A DNA stretch of 64,000 bases from Halorhabdus rudnickae (GTDB lineage: Archaea; Halobacteriota; Halobacteria; Halobacteriales; Haloarculaceae): NCBI RefSeq assembly GCF_900880625.1, contig NZ_CAAHFB010000002.1:84900-148899 (forward strand), in the 5' to 3' direction. A program made the position numbers and the translations under genes. Every line of letters begins with the position of its first letter. Within the stretch, counting starts at the first letter, position 1. Of the stretch, positions 41,253 through 50,791 are shown one piece after another. The notes under the pieces are model-generated. The model did no database searches and had not been told where the DNA came from. It saw nothing but the letters and a program-made list of their open reading frames with translations.

Positions 41253-43268
41253 CTATTCATCGAATGAAAGGATCCGTCTTGCCTTGTCAAGAGAGGACTG
41301 GTTCTCGTCCCGGTCCTCTTGATTCGACTCTTGCTCGAACTGGCGTTCTTCGAGAGCAACCTCCAGTCGGTCGCGTTCGGCACGGACGGTGGCGAGCTCC
41401 GTTCGGAGCTGGTCAACCTCCGCTTCCAGATCCTCGATTCGCTCCGATTTCTCCTCCAGTTTAGACTCGAGACGGTCGATCTTCGTTGTCAACAGCCGGT
41501 TCTTTTCGCGAAGATGAGCCCGGTCCAGGTCGCCCGCTGATTCATCGCTTGTAGGAGACTCGGCAGGTGACTCCGATTCACTGTCAGCTGGATCCTCCTC
41601 GGGTGTGATTCGGTCTCGGCCGTGGTTCAGGCCCGCTTCTTCGATGGTTGCCAATGTCTCGTTGTAGGTTTCATAGCCGGGGAATCCCTCGTAGGTTCCA
41701 TCCTCACCCTCGCGATCGACAAACGCGTCTTCGGGACAAACCTCGAGCGCAACAGCCGCTTTTCGAACGGCCCAGAAGGGCATCTGGTCGTAGGTCCCGC
41801 CATCGACGCGTTCTGCCCCGGCCTCTGGAATCCACACCGGAATGTTGTAGCCGGCGCTCCGCAGTTCGTCGACGGCAGTCCAGTAGTCCTCCCCATCGAG
41901 GTCCGCATCGGCGTCGGAGAGGATTCCCGTCGCGAGGGCCATCAGTTTCGCCGGCCCACCGCCGGCGTTCACCTTCGAATCGCCGAAGGTGTTGGCCTGC
42001 TCGTCGACGAAACAGGACTGGCCGCTCTCACTGTGGCGCCAGCACGGGTCAAACTGGGGCCGCGGCTGGTTCGGATCCGTATCGTAGGCATCACTCGCGT
42101 AGTGGCGGGCGATCTCGGTGATGTCGATGTTCTCGACGGCCTCGTAGACGTCTTCCTTGAAGGGGGTAACGGGGTGGCCTTCGAGGGTCCCATCGAGTTC
42201 CTCCAGCCGTTCTTCGCGCCGCTGGAGTGCTGCCTCACGCTGTTGCTGCCGCTTCCGTTCCCGCTCACGCTCCGCTTCCACCCAGGCCTCCAGCGTGGCC
42301 TCCCATCCGTCGTGGTCCTCGTACAGGTCCGGCCACAGCGTCGCGACCAGCGAGCTGACGCAGTCCGTGTGCTCAACCCGCGTGAGGTCGTTGGCCCAGC
42401 TGACTGCCGCCTCGATGAGGGTGTCGTCGACGGTCTCGAACGGACGTAGCTCGTAGCTGACGTCGTCGGTCGCGATAGGGGTGACGACGGCATCGTGGTC
42501 GGCGTGGATCGAGAGCGGCGGCTTGTACTGGCGGTTCTTATTGTTCACCCAGTCGGGGTGGATGACATCGCCGGCGCCGTCAACGTGCTCGTTCACGCGG
42601 GCCTCTGCCTCTTGGAGCCACGCGTTCGAGCGGTCGAGGAATTCGTCGAACACCCGTTCGAGCGCTTCCGGATCGTCGCTGAAGAGGTCCGCAATCGGGA
42701 GCGTGGCCCCCGGGGCCCCGAAGACGTACGCACCCCCGACGGAATCCAGCGCATACACCGCGTCCCGGGACCCATAGAGGGTCGCATACTCGTCGATGTA
42801 GGCGTCGAGCGTTCGCTCGACGAGGGCACGCGTCTCGGCATCGAGGTCGCCGCGCTGCGGCTTGATGTCGTCGGCGAGATCGATATCGCCCCAGGCGGGC
42901 ACCGCCCGAAGATCGGCATATCCTGGGGTTGGGGGATCATCCTGCCAGACAGTCGTTCCCTCTGTCTCGTCGTAGCGACAGGGTTCCCACCGCTGGAAGG
43001 CAGTCGGTGTTTTGTAGGTGGTGACGGCATAGAGGGCCCGTTCGAGGCGGCCGTGGATCTCGTCGTAGTCACGATCGAGGCGGGCAACCCGCCCACGCTG
43101 CGGATACCCGGCCTTGATCGCCTCGACATCGTTGTAGTCCTGTTTGATGTACCACCCGACGAAGTCGTTCAGCCCGATAGTCGGGTAGTCATCGACGGTC
43201 GCCAGCGCCTCGTAGACGGGTTTGGCGCGACGGTAGTGCTCGCGGATGGCTGATTCGGAGAGTGTCAT
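41253..43268 (-). CDS. AEP-type primase-like replication protein with coiled-coil tail
   Basis: 671 aa. The N-terminal half fits archaeo-eukaryotic primase-like proteins of mobile elements (YALDSVGGAYVFGAP as acidic motif, PPLSIHADHDAVVTPI as the sxH motif). A middle region PRPQFDPCWRHSESGQSCFV, then FGDSKVNAGGGPAKLMALAT resembles the accessory domain seen in phage and plasmid primases. The end is a coiled coil (LESKLEEKSERIEDLEAEVD). It would prime DNA synthesis on the element or on the transferred strand. Last gene of the transfer operon, 40 bp after the VirD4-like gene. Confidence 0.65.
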   Translation of the reverse strand: MTLSESAIREHYRRAKPVYEALATVDDYPTIGLNDFVGWYIKQDYNDVEAIKAGYPQRGRVARLDRDYDEIHGRLERALYAVTTYKTPTAFQRWEPCRYDETEGTTVWQDDPPTPGYADLRAVPAWGDIDLADDIKPQRGDLDAETRALVERTLDAYIDEYATLYGSRDAVYALDSVGGAYVFGAPGATLPIADLFSDDPEALERVFDEFLDRSNAWLQEAEARVNEHVDGAGDVIHPDWVNNKNRQYKPPLSIHADHDAVVTPIATDDVSYELRPFETVDDTLIEAAVSWANDLTRVEHTDCVSSLVATLWPDLYEDHDGWEATLEAWVEAERERERKRQQQREAALQRREERLEELDGTLEGHPVTPFKEDVYEAVENIDITEIARHYASDAYDTDPNQPRPQFDPCWRHSESGQSCFVDEQANTFGDSKVNAGGGPAKLMALATGILSDADADLDGEDYWTAVDELRSAGYNIPVWIPEAGAERVDGGTYDQMPFWAVRKAAVALEVCPEDAFVDREGEDGTYEGFPGYETYNETLATIEEAGLNHGRDRITPEEDPADSESESPAESPTSDESAGDLDRAHLREKNRLLTTKIDRLESKLEEKSERIEDLEAEVDQLRTELATVRAERDRLEVALEERQFEQESNQEDRDENQSSLDKARRILSFDE

Positions 43269-43307
43269 CTCGTGTACTCCTTCACCTCCTGAGCGGGAGC
43301 GAAACGA

Positions 43308-46300
43308 CTACGCACTGGCACCGCTCGGTTCCTCTTGCTCGCCGACGTCGCGCAACTCAATTCCGACGTAACAGCGCCGCGTCTGGCCGTCCAGCCACTG
43401 CTTGTCGCGCTCGAACGCAGCGTGGTCACGAAGTGCCTGTGTGAACCGGTTTTTCGGCTTCACCTCGTATTCTCCGGCCGCCGCGTACTGCTCGTAGGCA
43501 TCATAGACCTCAGCGACCGCGACGACGCCGTCGTCGGCTTCGGTGAGCCGGTCCCTGACGAATGCCTGAATACCGTACGGGTCCGGTTCGTCATCACCTT
43601 CAGAATCGGAATTCGAATCGGCTTGGTCAGCTGGGGTCTCCCCTGCCGGATAGAGCGTCCCGTCCTGGATCGCATCCACGAGTGCTGGAATGCCGGTAGA
43701 TGTCTCCGTGTCTGGCGCGTGGATTCCGAGCGTCTGGTCGCCCTCGATGGTCGCGATCGCATATGAGCGCTCCGTATAGTCCGGGAAAGGCAGGTCGGTA
43801 CGGGGTACGAACGGGCGCTTAACAGGCACCCAGTCCGATTCAAACGCTTCGCGTGACTCGTAGGGCTCGGGCAGTTCCCCCGGCCTGAAGACGGTGTATG
43901 TCTCGCTCTCGGCGTCGTAGCTGTACGTCGCGGGGAACTGGTCTTTCGACACGACGTCGAACGAGTCGATCCGGGCGTGCTGGTCCCCGTCACTATCCTC
44001 GAGGACGAACGCACCGTCCCGCTCGAACCAGCGGGTGTGGCGACTGCCGCCATTGGACGGTCGGACGGCCGTTACCCCATCCGCGGCTCGCGCACCGCCG
44101 TTGAATGTGACGTTGTGATTCATTGTATACAGCCGCGTCTCACCGGATGAGAGCTGATTTCGCGGCTCGCGGAGGATCTTCGCCAGCCGGTCGGCGATCT
44201 CTGCGGCTGGTTGACCGTCGTGGTCTGCGACGACGAACAGCGGAATTCGGTCCTGTTCCTGGGCCTTCCGGAGGTTCGTGAGGACTTTGGCCGGGCGGAC
44301 GTGCGTGGTGGTTTCGACTTCGACCTGGAGCTCCGAGTTGAGGTCCGAATGCGTCGCGATGGCGTCGGGGCGGGACTCCCCGTTCTGATCGAGAACCTCC
44401 ACGGAGAACCCCGCCGCTGCGAGCGACTGCTCGACGATTTCAAGGACTGAATCGTGGTGCTCTCCCCCGCCGGTCGGTGACGTCGACGTGTCAGGCGTGG
44501 CTGCCTGCTCACCCTCGTTTGTGAGCCGACACTGAACTGACGATGCACCGTCCGGGAGATCGACCTCGATGAGCGAGGACGCGTCTCGCACTTCCGGGAG
44601 CGTCTCGTAGCCCTCCGCTTCGATGACGCCTTCCTCAATGCGCGAGAGCAGTTCCTCGTCGACGTCCTCGACGGACACCCAGCCGTTCGTCTCGCGGACC
44701 TCGTTCGACAGCTGGACGGCGCGAATCGCACGGGCCATCGCGACTTCCAATGGCAGGTCATCGGCGTTCTCCAGAGCGACGTCAGTCGCCGCGTCACGGC
44801 TCTCCACGGTCGTGCCGCCGGCAACCCCGTACTCCTTACGGGTATGCTTGTGGACGCCCTCCAGGGCGACCTGGAACCGCTCTTCTTGTGCCCCGGTCAG
44901 TGGCTGCTTGCTATCGGGATGGCCGGGCGGGATCGGGAGTGGTTTGATACTGAACGGGTCAGGGCCGGTTTTGCCGAACTCCGGACTCGGGAGCTGTGCG
45001 ATCCATTCACCGCGTGGGAGCGAGCTGATTCGATTCTTGAACTCGACGGGATCCATCGCTTCGTGTGAAAGTGCCTCAGCCATGTCGGCGTCGACAGCGA
45101 TCTTCCCGACGAGCGGACTGCCGATGTTGTTCAGAACGTTCAGATAGACCTCGCGGTTACCGGCCTCTTTCATTTGCTCGGGGAATTGCGTCACAAGTTC
45201 GATGGACAGCCGGAACTCCCGCCCCTTTTCGAGGAGCGTCGTCAGCGTATCCGAGACGACGACCGATGATGCCTCGTCGATGAGCAGGTTCGCCACGTAA
45301 TCGTCCGGTTTGCGGGCCAGCTCGTCGCCGTCGCGATGCTTGACAGCGTCGTACAGTTGCGTCAGAATGACGCCGGTCATCACGCGGCCGGCCTCGTCGC
45401 GGAGATCGCCGAGGTCGAAGATGACCACTTTGTCCTCGTCGATGAGGTCGCGGAAGTCGAACTGTGACTCGGTATTGTTGAAGATCCGCCGGAGGTGGGC
45501 GTCCTGCGTGATGTAGTCCATCCGGTTGCTCACACCACTTACGATGTTTGTGAACGATGTCGAGTTCGATCGTAAGTGTCGCTCCAGCTTTTCAGCCACC
45601 TGCGGGTCGCTCGCCTGCGGTGCATCTGCAGGTGTCGGGTCCGGCGGCCCAGCGGCATGGAACTGTGTCACTGCGTGCTCGAGTTGATCATGGGTAAAGT
45701 AGTTCGTATCTTGGCGGAAGTGTCCGTTTTCGAGACCGTACTCCTCGTCGTACATCGCTTTGATGAGGTACTTGAGGAGCGTCGGCGAGGCGATGGCGTC
45801 CTCGTACCGCTTAGGCCCCATCACGAGCTTGATGAGCTCCTCGTAGTGGTCGGCCTTGTCCTGGATCGCGTCGACGCGACGAACGCCAGCCTCCAGTGCC
45901 GGCGTGATATCGAAGAACGCGAAGCCAGGCAGGATGTCGGGGACCGAGAAATGGAGGACGTTTTCCTTGAGGTCTGCGGTGCCGAAGCGCTTCGCGTGAG
46001 CCCGCATGTAGTTCTCCGGCAGGCTCCCGCCCTTGGAGTCGATCAGGAATACCGGGCCTGTCGTCTGGCCATACAGCGACAGCGCGTCGTTGATCAGGGC
46101 GACGGACTTGCCGGCACCGCTTTTCGCGAACCGGCCGACGTGGAATGGAAGGAGATGTGGCGGAATCCGTATCGGCTCTGACGTAGGCGTCCTATTTTCT
46201 CCAAGTCCTCGGCCGATCGCCATCCCGCTATCCGTGAACGCGTTCATATGGTCTTGCGCTGGGAGGGGGAGCGGCGTTCGGCTCTCCGGTTGAGCGTCGG

Positions 46301-47690
46301 ACCCACGCCCGCCTTCGGTCGTAAGATCGGTTGACGGGGGCACGACGACGAAGTTCGCTAGCTCAGCTGGCCCAAGGACGAGATCCGGGCGTGTCTTTCG
46401 CCATTTTCTCTTGGTAGTCAGGGTAGCGTTGAACACTCTGTCCGCGTGTCTCGTAGCCCGTCGTCGCTTCCGAAGTCCGTGACGAACGCGCTTTGGCCGA
46501 ACACGGTAGTAGGGTCCATTGAGGTGGTCGAATACGGAGGCGATATCGTCAAGGCGGTGATCAACTCGTTCTCGTTGGTGGTCGTCCGTCACGAGCGCGA
46601 GGGCCCGCATATTCACCGTGAACGTATGCTGGGGTTCCTTCTCGTCGATGGCTTCAACACGCTCCCGGCCTCCGATGTCAAGATACCGTCGCTGTCGTCC
46701 GGTATTGGATGGACTCTGTGATTCATTTTCGGTGTTTCCGAGGAGTTCGCCGAGAAACCAGTCCATGAGCCGGTCTTCACCTTCCCGGAGCTTCCGCTGG
46801 CGCTCACGGGCCTCGTGCGTCCAGTCCTGCTTGCGCTGGAAGAGAACCTGAAACGCGATTGGATGCTCGGCTCTCGTGAGTTGGTCGATAAGTGAAGCCA
46901 GCGGGGCACGGGCGTGGTCGTCATCTTTGCCCTCCGTGTCGAGGAACTGTGGCAACGTCGTCATCCAGTCCTCACGACGAGCAGCTTCTCCGTGCCACGT
47001 AAGTCCGAATGGCGTCGTCTCGTCAACACTCGGTCGTTCGTCCTGTGGTCGCTGCTCTCTGTCATCAGTCTCACGCTTGAGCGACCCCCACTCTGATACT
47101 TCGTTCTCAGACTCGGTTTCGGATAGCAACTCATCAGTTCTCGATGCAGAGCGGTCCGTTGAGAGAACGCTTCCCCCGTCGCCGACCGGACTGGGCCTGG
47201 TGCTATCGGATGCCCTTGAGGTCTCAGTATCCGGATGAGATTGATCTAGCGGTTCCACACCGCTGCTTGGATCTTCCTGTTCGAACTTGTCATTCGTTGT
47301 TCCATCATCATGCTCGCTGATGGGAGCTATGCTCGATGGAATCAACTTCGGCTCCAGGTCAAGGGTTACTCGTTCGAAGGTTACCGTTGGAGGGTACAGT
47401 GTTCGAAGACGCTCTTCGAGTGCATCCAGCCGCCGATCGGCTCCGTAGTAGAACTCGACAGGCTCCTCCTTCCCCTCGCTTATTGCGAGGAATTCGAAGA
47501 CCGGCAGCGGATCACCGAAGGGACCAAGCTTTCCTAAGATACCATCACTGTTGGCATCGAGGCCATGGAGTCCGGCTAACTGTCGGACGACCGTCTCCGG
47601 TGCGAGGTCGCTTCTGGAGGGTGTGATTCGGATGTATTCGTCTCCGTAGTCGTCGGTCGCCGTCTCCGATGAACGCTGTTTCTCAGTCAT
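43308..47690 (-). CDS. VirD4/TraG-like coupling ATPase with nuclease-like and D5-like C-terminal domains
   Basis: 1460 aa. Residues 1-500 form a large N-terminal region with an acidic linker. Walker A KSGAGKS lies at 523-529, with KVVIFDLGDLRDEAGRVMTG and NLLIDEASSVVVSDTL (Walker B) further on, as in T4SS coupling proteins. Residues 1076-1180 hold a PD-(D/E)XK-like pattern (RPDAIATHSDL, LQVEVETTTHV). Residues 1372-1460 resemble the winged helix at the end of D5-type phage primase-helicases. It would bring DNA to the secretion channel; the nuclease-like part might stand in for a relaxase (inference). ATG 47690 overlaps the VirB4 stop by 8 bp. Confidence 0.82.
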   Translation of the reverse strand: MTEKQRSSETATDDYGDEYIRITPSRSDLAPETVVRQLAGLHGLDANSDGILGKLGPFGDPLPVFEFLAISEGKEEPVEFYYGADRRLDALEERLRTLYPPTVTFERVTLDLEPKLIPSSIAPISEHDDGTTNDKFEQEDPSSGVEPLDQSHPDTETSRASDSTRPSPVGDGGSVLSTDRSASRTDELLSETESENEVSEWGSLKRETDDREQRPQDERPSVDETTPFGLTWHGEAARREDWMTTLPQFLDTEGKDDDHARAPLASLIDQLTRAEHPIAFQVLFQRKQDWTHEARERQRKLREGEDRLMDWFLGELLGNTENESQSPSNTGRQRRYLDIGGRERVEAIDEKEPQHTFTVNMRALALVTDDHQRERVDHRLDDIASVFDHLNGPYYRVRPKRVRHGLRKRRRATRHADRVFNATLTTKRKWRKTRPDLVLGPAELANFVVVPPSTDLTTEGGRGSDAQPESRTPLPLPAQDHMNAFTDSGMAIGRGLGENRTPTSEPIRIPPHLLPFHVGRFAKSGAGKSVALINDALSLYGQTTGPVFLIDSKGGSLPENYMRAHAKRFGTADLKENVLHFSVPDILPGFAFFDITPALEAGVRRVDAIQDKADHYEELIKLVMGPKRYEDAIASPTLLKYLIKAMYDEEYGLENGHFRQDTNYFTHDQLEHAVTQFHAAGPPDPTPADAPQASDPQVAEKLERHLRSNSTSFTNIVSGVSNRMDYITQDAHLRRIFNNTESQFDFRDLIDEDKVVIFDLGDLRDEAGRVMTGVILTQLYDAVKHRDGDELARKPDDYVANLLIDEASSVVVSDTLTTLLEKGREFRLSIELVTQFPEQMKEAGNREVYLNVLNNIGSPLVGKIAVDADMAEALSHEAMDPVEFKNRISSLPRGEWIAQLPSPEFGKTGPDPFSIKPLPIPPGHPDSKQPLTGAQEERFQVALEGVHKHTRKEYGVAGGTTVESRDAATDVALENADDLPLEVAMARAIRAVQLSNEVRETNGWVSVEDVDEELLSRIEEGVIEAEGYETLPEVRDASSLIEVDLPDGASSVQCRLTNEGEQAATPDTSTSPTGGGEHHDSVLEIVEQSLAAAGFSVEVLDQNGESRPDAIATHSDLNSELQVEVETTTHVRPAKVLTNLRKAQEQDRIPLFVVADHDGQPAAEIADRLAKILREPRNQLSSGETRLYTMNHNVTFNGGARAADGVTAVRPSNGGSRHTRWFERDGAFVLEDSDGDQHARIDSFDVVSKDQFPATYSYDAESETYTVFRPGELPEPYESREAFESDWVPVKRPFVPRTDLPFPDYTERSYAIATIEGDQTLGIHAPDTETSTGIPALVDAIQDGTLYPAGETPADQADSNSDSEGDDEPDPYGIQAFVRDRLTEADDGVVAVAEVYDAYEQYAAAGEYEVKPKNRFTQALRDHAAFERDKQWLDGQTRRCYVGIELRDVGEQEEPSGASA

Positions 47691-49776
47691 CGTCTTGAGA
47701 CGCTGTCGTGGTCGTCTCGCCACCATTGCCACGGGCATCAGCAGGTCGACTCTCTGGGACCGCACTGGCCGTCGGATCGGACTCGATATCGCTCACGTCT
47801 GCGGCACCGCCGTCGATAACGTGGGCCTCGTAATCGCTTGCTCGGATCCGGACCGGGAACCATCCCTCCTGATCGATGCCGACGAGCGCCTCCGAGTAGC
47901 CGTCCTCGTCTTCGCCGGCCTTCGCTGAGGTGACCCAGTTTACCTGCCGGTCGCTGAGATCGAACCACTTGGCGATCTTTTCCTTCTCCTCGTTGACGCG
48001 GTGGAGAACGGTCAGCGAACAGAGGTTCGCGATGGTTCGTGCCTCCGGCGTCAGCGCGAATTCACCTCCAGTTTGCGTGATGAATTCGAGGCTCAAATCG
48101 AAGTGGCGACTATGCCGGACGGCCGTCTCCAGGAAGTCCAGCGAAACGGCGTCGTTCATCAGGTAGTGCGCCTCGTCGATACAGAAGACGACGCGCTTGT
48201 CGGTCTGTTTCACCCGTTCGTAGACGCTGTTGAATAGCACTTGCATCATCAGGCTGGTCTCCGCTCGGCCGCGGGTGCCCTCTTCCTGATGGAGATCGAG
48301 ATAGATGACCTTCGAATCGAGGTCGAACTCGGAGGGGCGAGCTAGATTTTCGAGTTCACCGCCCTCGCGGAATGACGGCCGAAGGTCCTTGAGCAACGAC
48401 TGGGAATCGGATTGGACGGCTTCCTGCTCCCCCTCGGTGACGTAGCCGTACTCCTCGGGGCCTTCGACCATCTCCTCCAGGACCGTGATGACGTCGTGGA
48501 TGGTGGGCGAGTCCCGGGTGTGCGTCTCCGGGTCGCGGGTGATCCCGCGCTTCTCGTAGGCTTCCTGGACGGCTCGTCGGAGCGTCTGGTTGCGCTCGCC
48601 GAGTGGGTGGTCTGCGACGTGCTCGAAGAACGTCGCGAAGAAGGTCATCACCCAGTTGATCTGCTCGCCCCACGGGTCAATGTCGTCGACCTCCTGCAGG
48701 ACGTGGTCGGGCGTCGGCTTGATCTCCAGTGGGTTCAGGCCCCGCCGGCCACCGACCGTGATGCGTTCGCCATCGAGTGCCTCGTTGACGCCGGCGAACC
48801 CCCGCATCGGGTCGAGCATAATGATGACCGTATCCTCGTCGAACATCGCCCGCCGCACCAGGCGGAGCTTCGTCGCGAAGGACTTGCCCGCACCAAGCCG
48901 ACCAATAACCATCATACAGTAGCCGGTTTGGCGTTTGAACCGGTCGAGAATGAGTGGACTCGAGTTTAGTGCGTACGTCCCGTATTCGATGCCGGGTTCT
49001 GCAAACGCACCGGAAACGAAGGGGAACATCGCGCCCACTGCTCCGCCGAGCATCGGCGTCTTGCTGTCGAGCGTCTCGTTGAATTGATCGAGAGCGATCG
49101 GGCTTGCCGACGTGAACGTCTTCAGCTGGGACCAGCGTGGCGTCACCGGCGTCAGATTCGCGGGCGCTTGCCGGGCCGTCGTCGACACCGACTCGGCACC
49201 GATAGTCTCACGTTTATTACCTCTCACTGTGAGATACATCGAGACGTCGAACGCCTGCATTGTCGTATTCCGGAGGACATCATACATCTCCTGGTGGTCC
49301 TCCAGATCTTTCTCGACGCCCCGCGCGCTCGCACGGTGTTTCTCGGTGAGATATTCGTAGTCGGCTTCGAGGTCCTCGATCTTGTTCTCCAGCGAATCCA
49401 GCGTCTCGCGTGTGTCACGGGGATCGATATGAATGCTAATGTCCGTCTGCTGGGTCTCGGCAGCCGCGTACAACTTTTCGAGGAAGCCGTCCATCGGCGC
49501 ATCGGGATATTCCCCGACCCAGAAGCTTTGCGCCCACTGGTCGCCGGTACGAATCGCACTCGGCATCCGTTCGATACTCGACGGCGAGATGACGGTCTGA
49601 TGGATTTTGGGAATGCCGTCGAGGTTTTCACCTTCTGCGTCGTACTCGACGGTGAGTGCGGGTTCGGACGACTGTTCGTCGTCAGGCTCGTCGACTGTTT
49701 TGTCGTGGGTATCGATTTCCGTCTGTTCGCTCGACGAATCACTCTCGTTACCGAAGGGGAGAAAGTCTCGAATCAT
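47683..49776 (-). CDS. virB4: VirB4-family conjugation ATPase
   Basis: 697 aa. The N-terminal third contains the VirB4 pre-domain and a coiled coil (LDSLENKIEDLEADYEYLTE). Walker A GRLGAGKS lies at 292-299, Walker B VVFCIDEAHYLMND near 550, followed by SLEFITQTGGEF and the VirB4 C-terminal motif. The largest, best conserved component of type IV secretion, energising pilus assembly and DNA transfer from the inner membrane. It overlaps the PrgI-like gene by 4 bp and the VirD4-like gene by 8 bp. Confidence 0.92.
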   Translation of the reverse strand: MIRDFLPFGNESDSSSEQTEIDTHDKTVDEPDDEQSSEPALTVEYDAEGENLDGIPKIHQTVISPSSIERMPSAIRTGDQWAQSFWVGEYPDAPMDGFLEKLYAAAETQQTDISIHIDPRDTRETLDSLENKIEDLEADYEYLTEKHRASARGVEKDLEDHQEMYDVLRNTTMQAFDVSMYLTVRGNKRETIGAESVSTTARQAPANLTPVTPRWSQLKTFTSASPIALDQFNETLDSKTPMLGGAVGAMFPFVSGAFAEPGIEYGTYALNSSPLILDRFKRQTGYCMMVIGRLGAGKSFATKLRLVRRAMFDEDTVIIMLDPMRGFAGVNEALDGERITVGGRRGLNPLEIKPTPDHVLQEVDDIDPWGEQINWVMTFFATFFEHVADHPLGERNQTLRRAVQEAYEKRGITRDPETHTRDSPTIHDVITVLEEMVEGPEEYGYVTEGEQEAVQSDSQSLLKDLRPSFREGGELENLARPSEFDLDSKVIYLDLHQEEGTRGRAETSLMMQVLFNSVYERVKQTDKRVVFCIDEAHYLMNDAVSLDFLETAVRHSRHFDLSLEFITQTGGEFALTPEARTIANLCSLTVLHRVNEEKEKIAKWFDLSDRQVNWVTSAKAGEDEDGYSEALVGIDQEGWFPVRIRASDYEAHVIDGGAADVSDIESDPTASAVPESRPADARGNGGETTTTASQDDD

Positions 49777-50786
49777 GGTTTGGTGATTAGTGGAGCCCTA
49801 CGAAGCACCTGTTCAGGATTGCCATACTCGATCTCGGTACCAGACCAGTACTCCGCGATCAACTGTGTCAACTCAGTCGTGTCGACAACGCGCGTATCAC
49901 AGCCCTCGATACCACGGAGGCCACGTTCCACTCGCCGCCGTCGCTCGTCGAGTTCTTCAAGCATGACGGCACGTTCCTCTTCTTTCGGTGGAGCCGTCCA
50001 GATCTGGACGAGTATACCGAGAACGGGGATTCCAGCGAGTTTCTCTATCAAACTCTTCCGTTCGTAGCGGACTTCCCGAGGCTGTACTGGGATAATGATG
50101 TAATGGTCCCTGATCGTCATCTGCCGCTGGGCTAACTCTCTATCATACCAGTCGATATACTGCTGGATGAGTGCCTGCAGTTTCTCGTTAGATTTGACGT
50201 CCGGATCGCTGAGCCGATCCTCGTACCGACTGATGTACTCGGCCGCCGGAAACCCCCGTGTCGTCGAGTAAATCTGAATCGGGAACTCGACCGTCGTATT
50301 GACGAAGTCCTGAAAGGCGTTCGTCTTTTGCTCCCACTCGTCGTCAGTCGCGAGGGCCATCGTCGGTGGGGTAACCTGTATCGTACCGACGACCCCACCA
50401 TCAGTCCGCTCGATAGCGTCGTAACGGGAATGGACCCGTTCGACGTGGGTGTACTCTTTCGCCTCTTCGTGAGTAACCTCGGTGTCGCTACGTTGGAAGT
50501 TCGCGAACAGGCCGAGCCAATCGAGACTGTCTGTGTATTCTGGTGTCAGGTAAACGAACAACCCACCCACGGCGATTGCGAGGACTGCGAGTGGAATCGT
50601 GAGTGCAGTTATCTGAATCCCCCAGACAGTCAACGACGACGGAACGACGATCTGAACGAGGAGAACAACAAAGACTCCAGGAAGACCTGCAACAGCGAAA
50701 TCAGTCAACGTGTATTTCCCAAGGAACTGGGTATCGGTGCCGAGCGACTTCGGAATGCGCTTTGCTGGATCAGTGACGCCGTTCAT
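49773..50786 (-). CDS. PrgI/VirB3-like inner-membrane protein with VirB4-like soluble domain
   Basis: 337 aa. The N-terminus has two membrane helices after a short cytoplasmic start (about 28-48 LTDFAVAGLPGVFVVLLVQI and 55-80), typical of PrgI/VirB3. The soluble part contains a VirB4-N-terminal-like stretch (YEDRLSDPDVKSNEKLQALI, YDRELAQRQMTIRDHYIIIP). VirB3 anchors VirB4 to the membrane, and the two overlap by 4 bp. Confidence 0.78.
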   Translation of the reverse strand: MNGVTDPAKRIPKSLGTDTQFLGKYTLTDFAVAGLPGVFVVLLVQIVVPSSLTVWGIQITALTIPLAVLAIAVGGLFVYLTPEYTDSLDWLGLFANFQRSDTEVTHEEAKEYTHVERVHSRYDAIERTDGGVVGTIQVTPPTMALATDDEWEQKTNAFQDFVNTTVEFPIQIYSTTRGFPAAEYISRYEDRLSDPDVKSNEKLQALIQQYIDWYDRELAQRQMTIRDHYIIIPVQPREVRYERKSLIEKLAGIPVLGILVQIWTAPPKEEERAVMLEELDERRRRVERGLRGIEGCDTRVVDTTELTQLIAEYWSGTEIEYGNPEQVLRRAPLITKP

Positions 50787-50791
50787 ATGTA

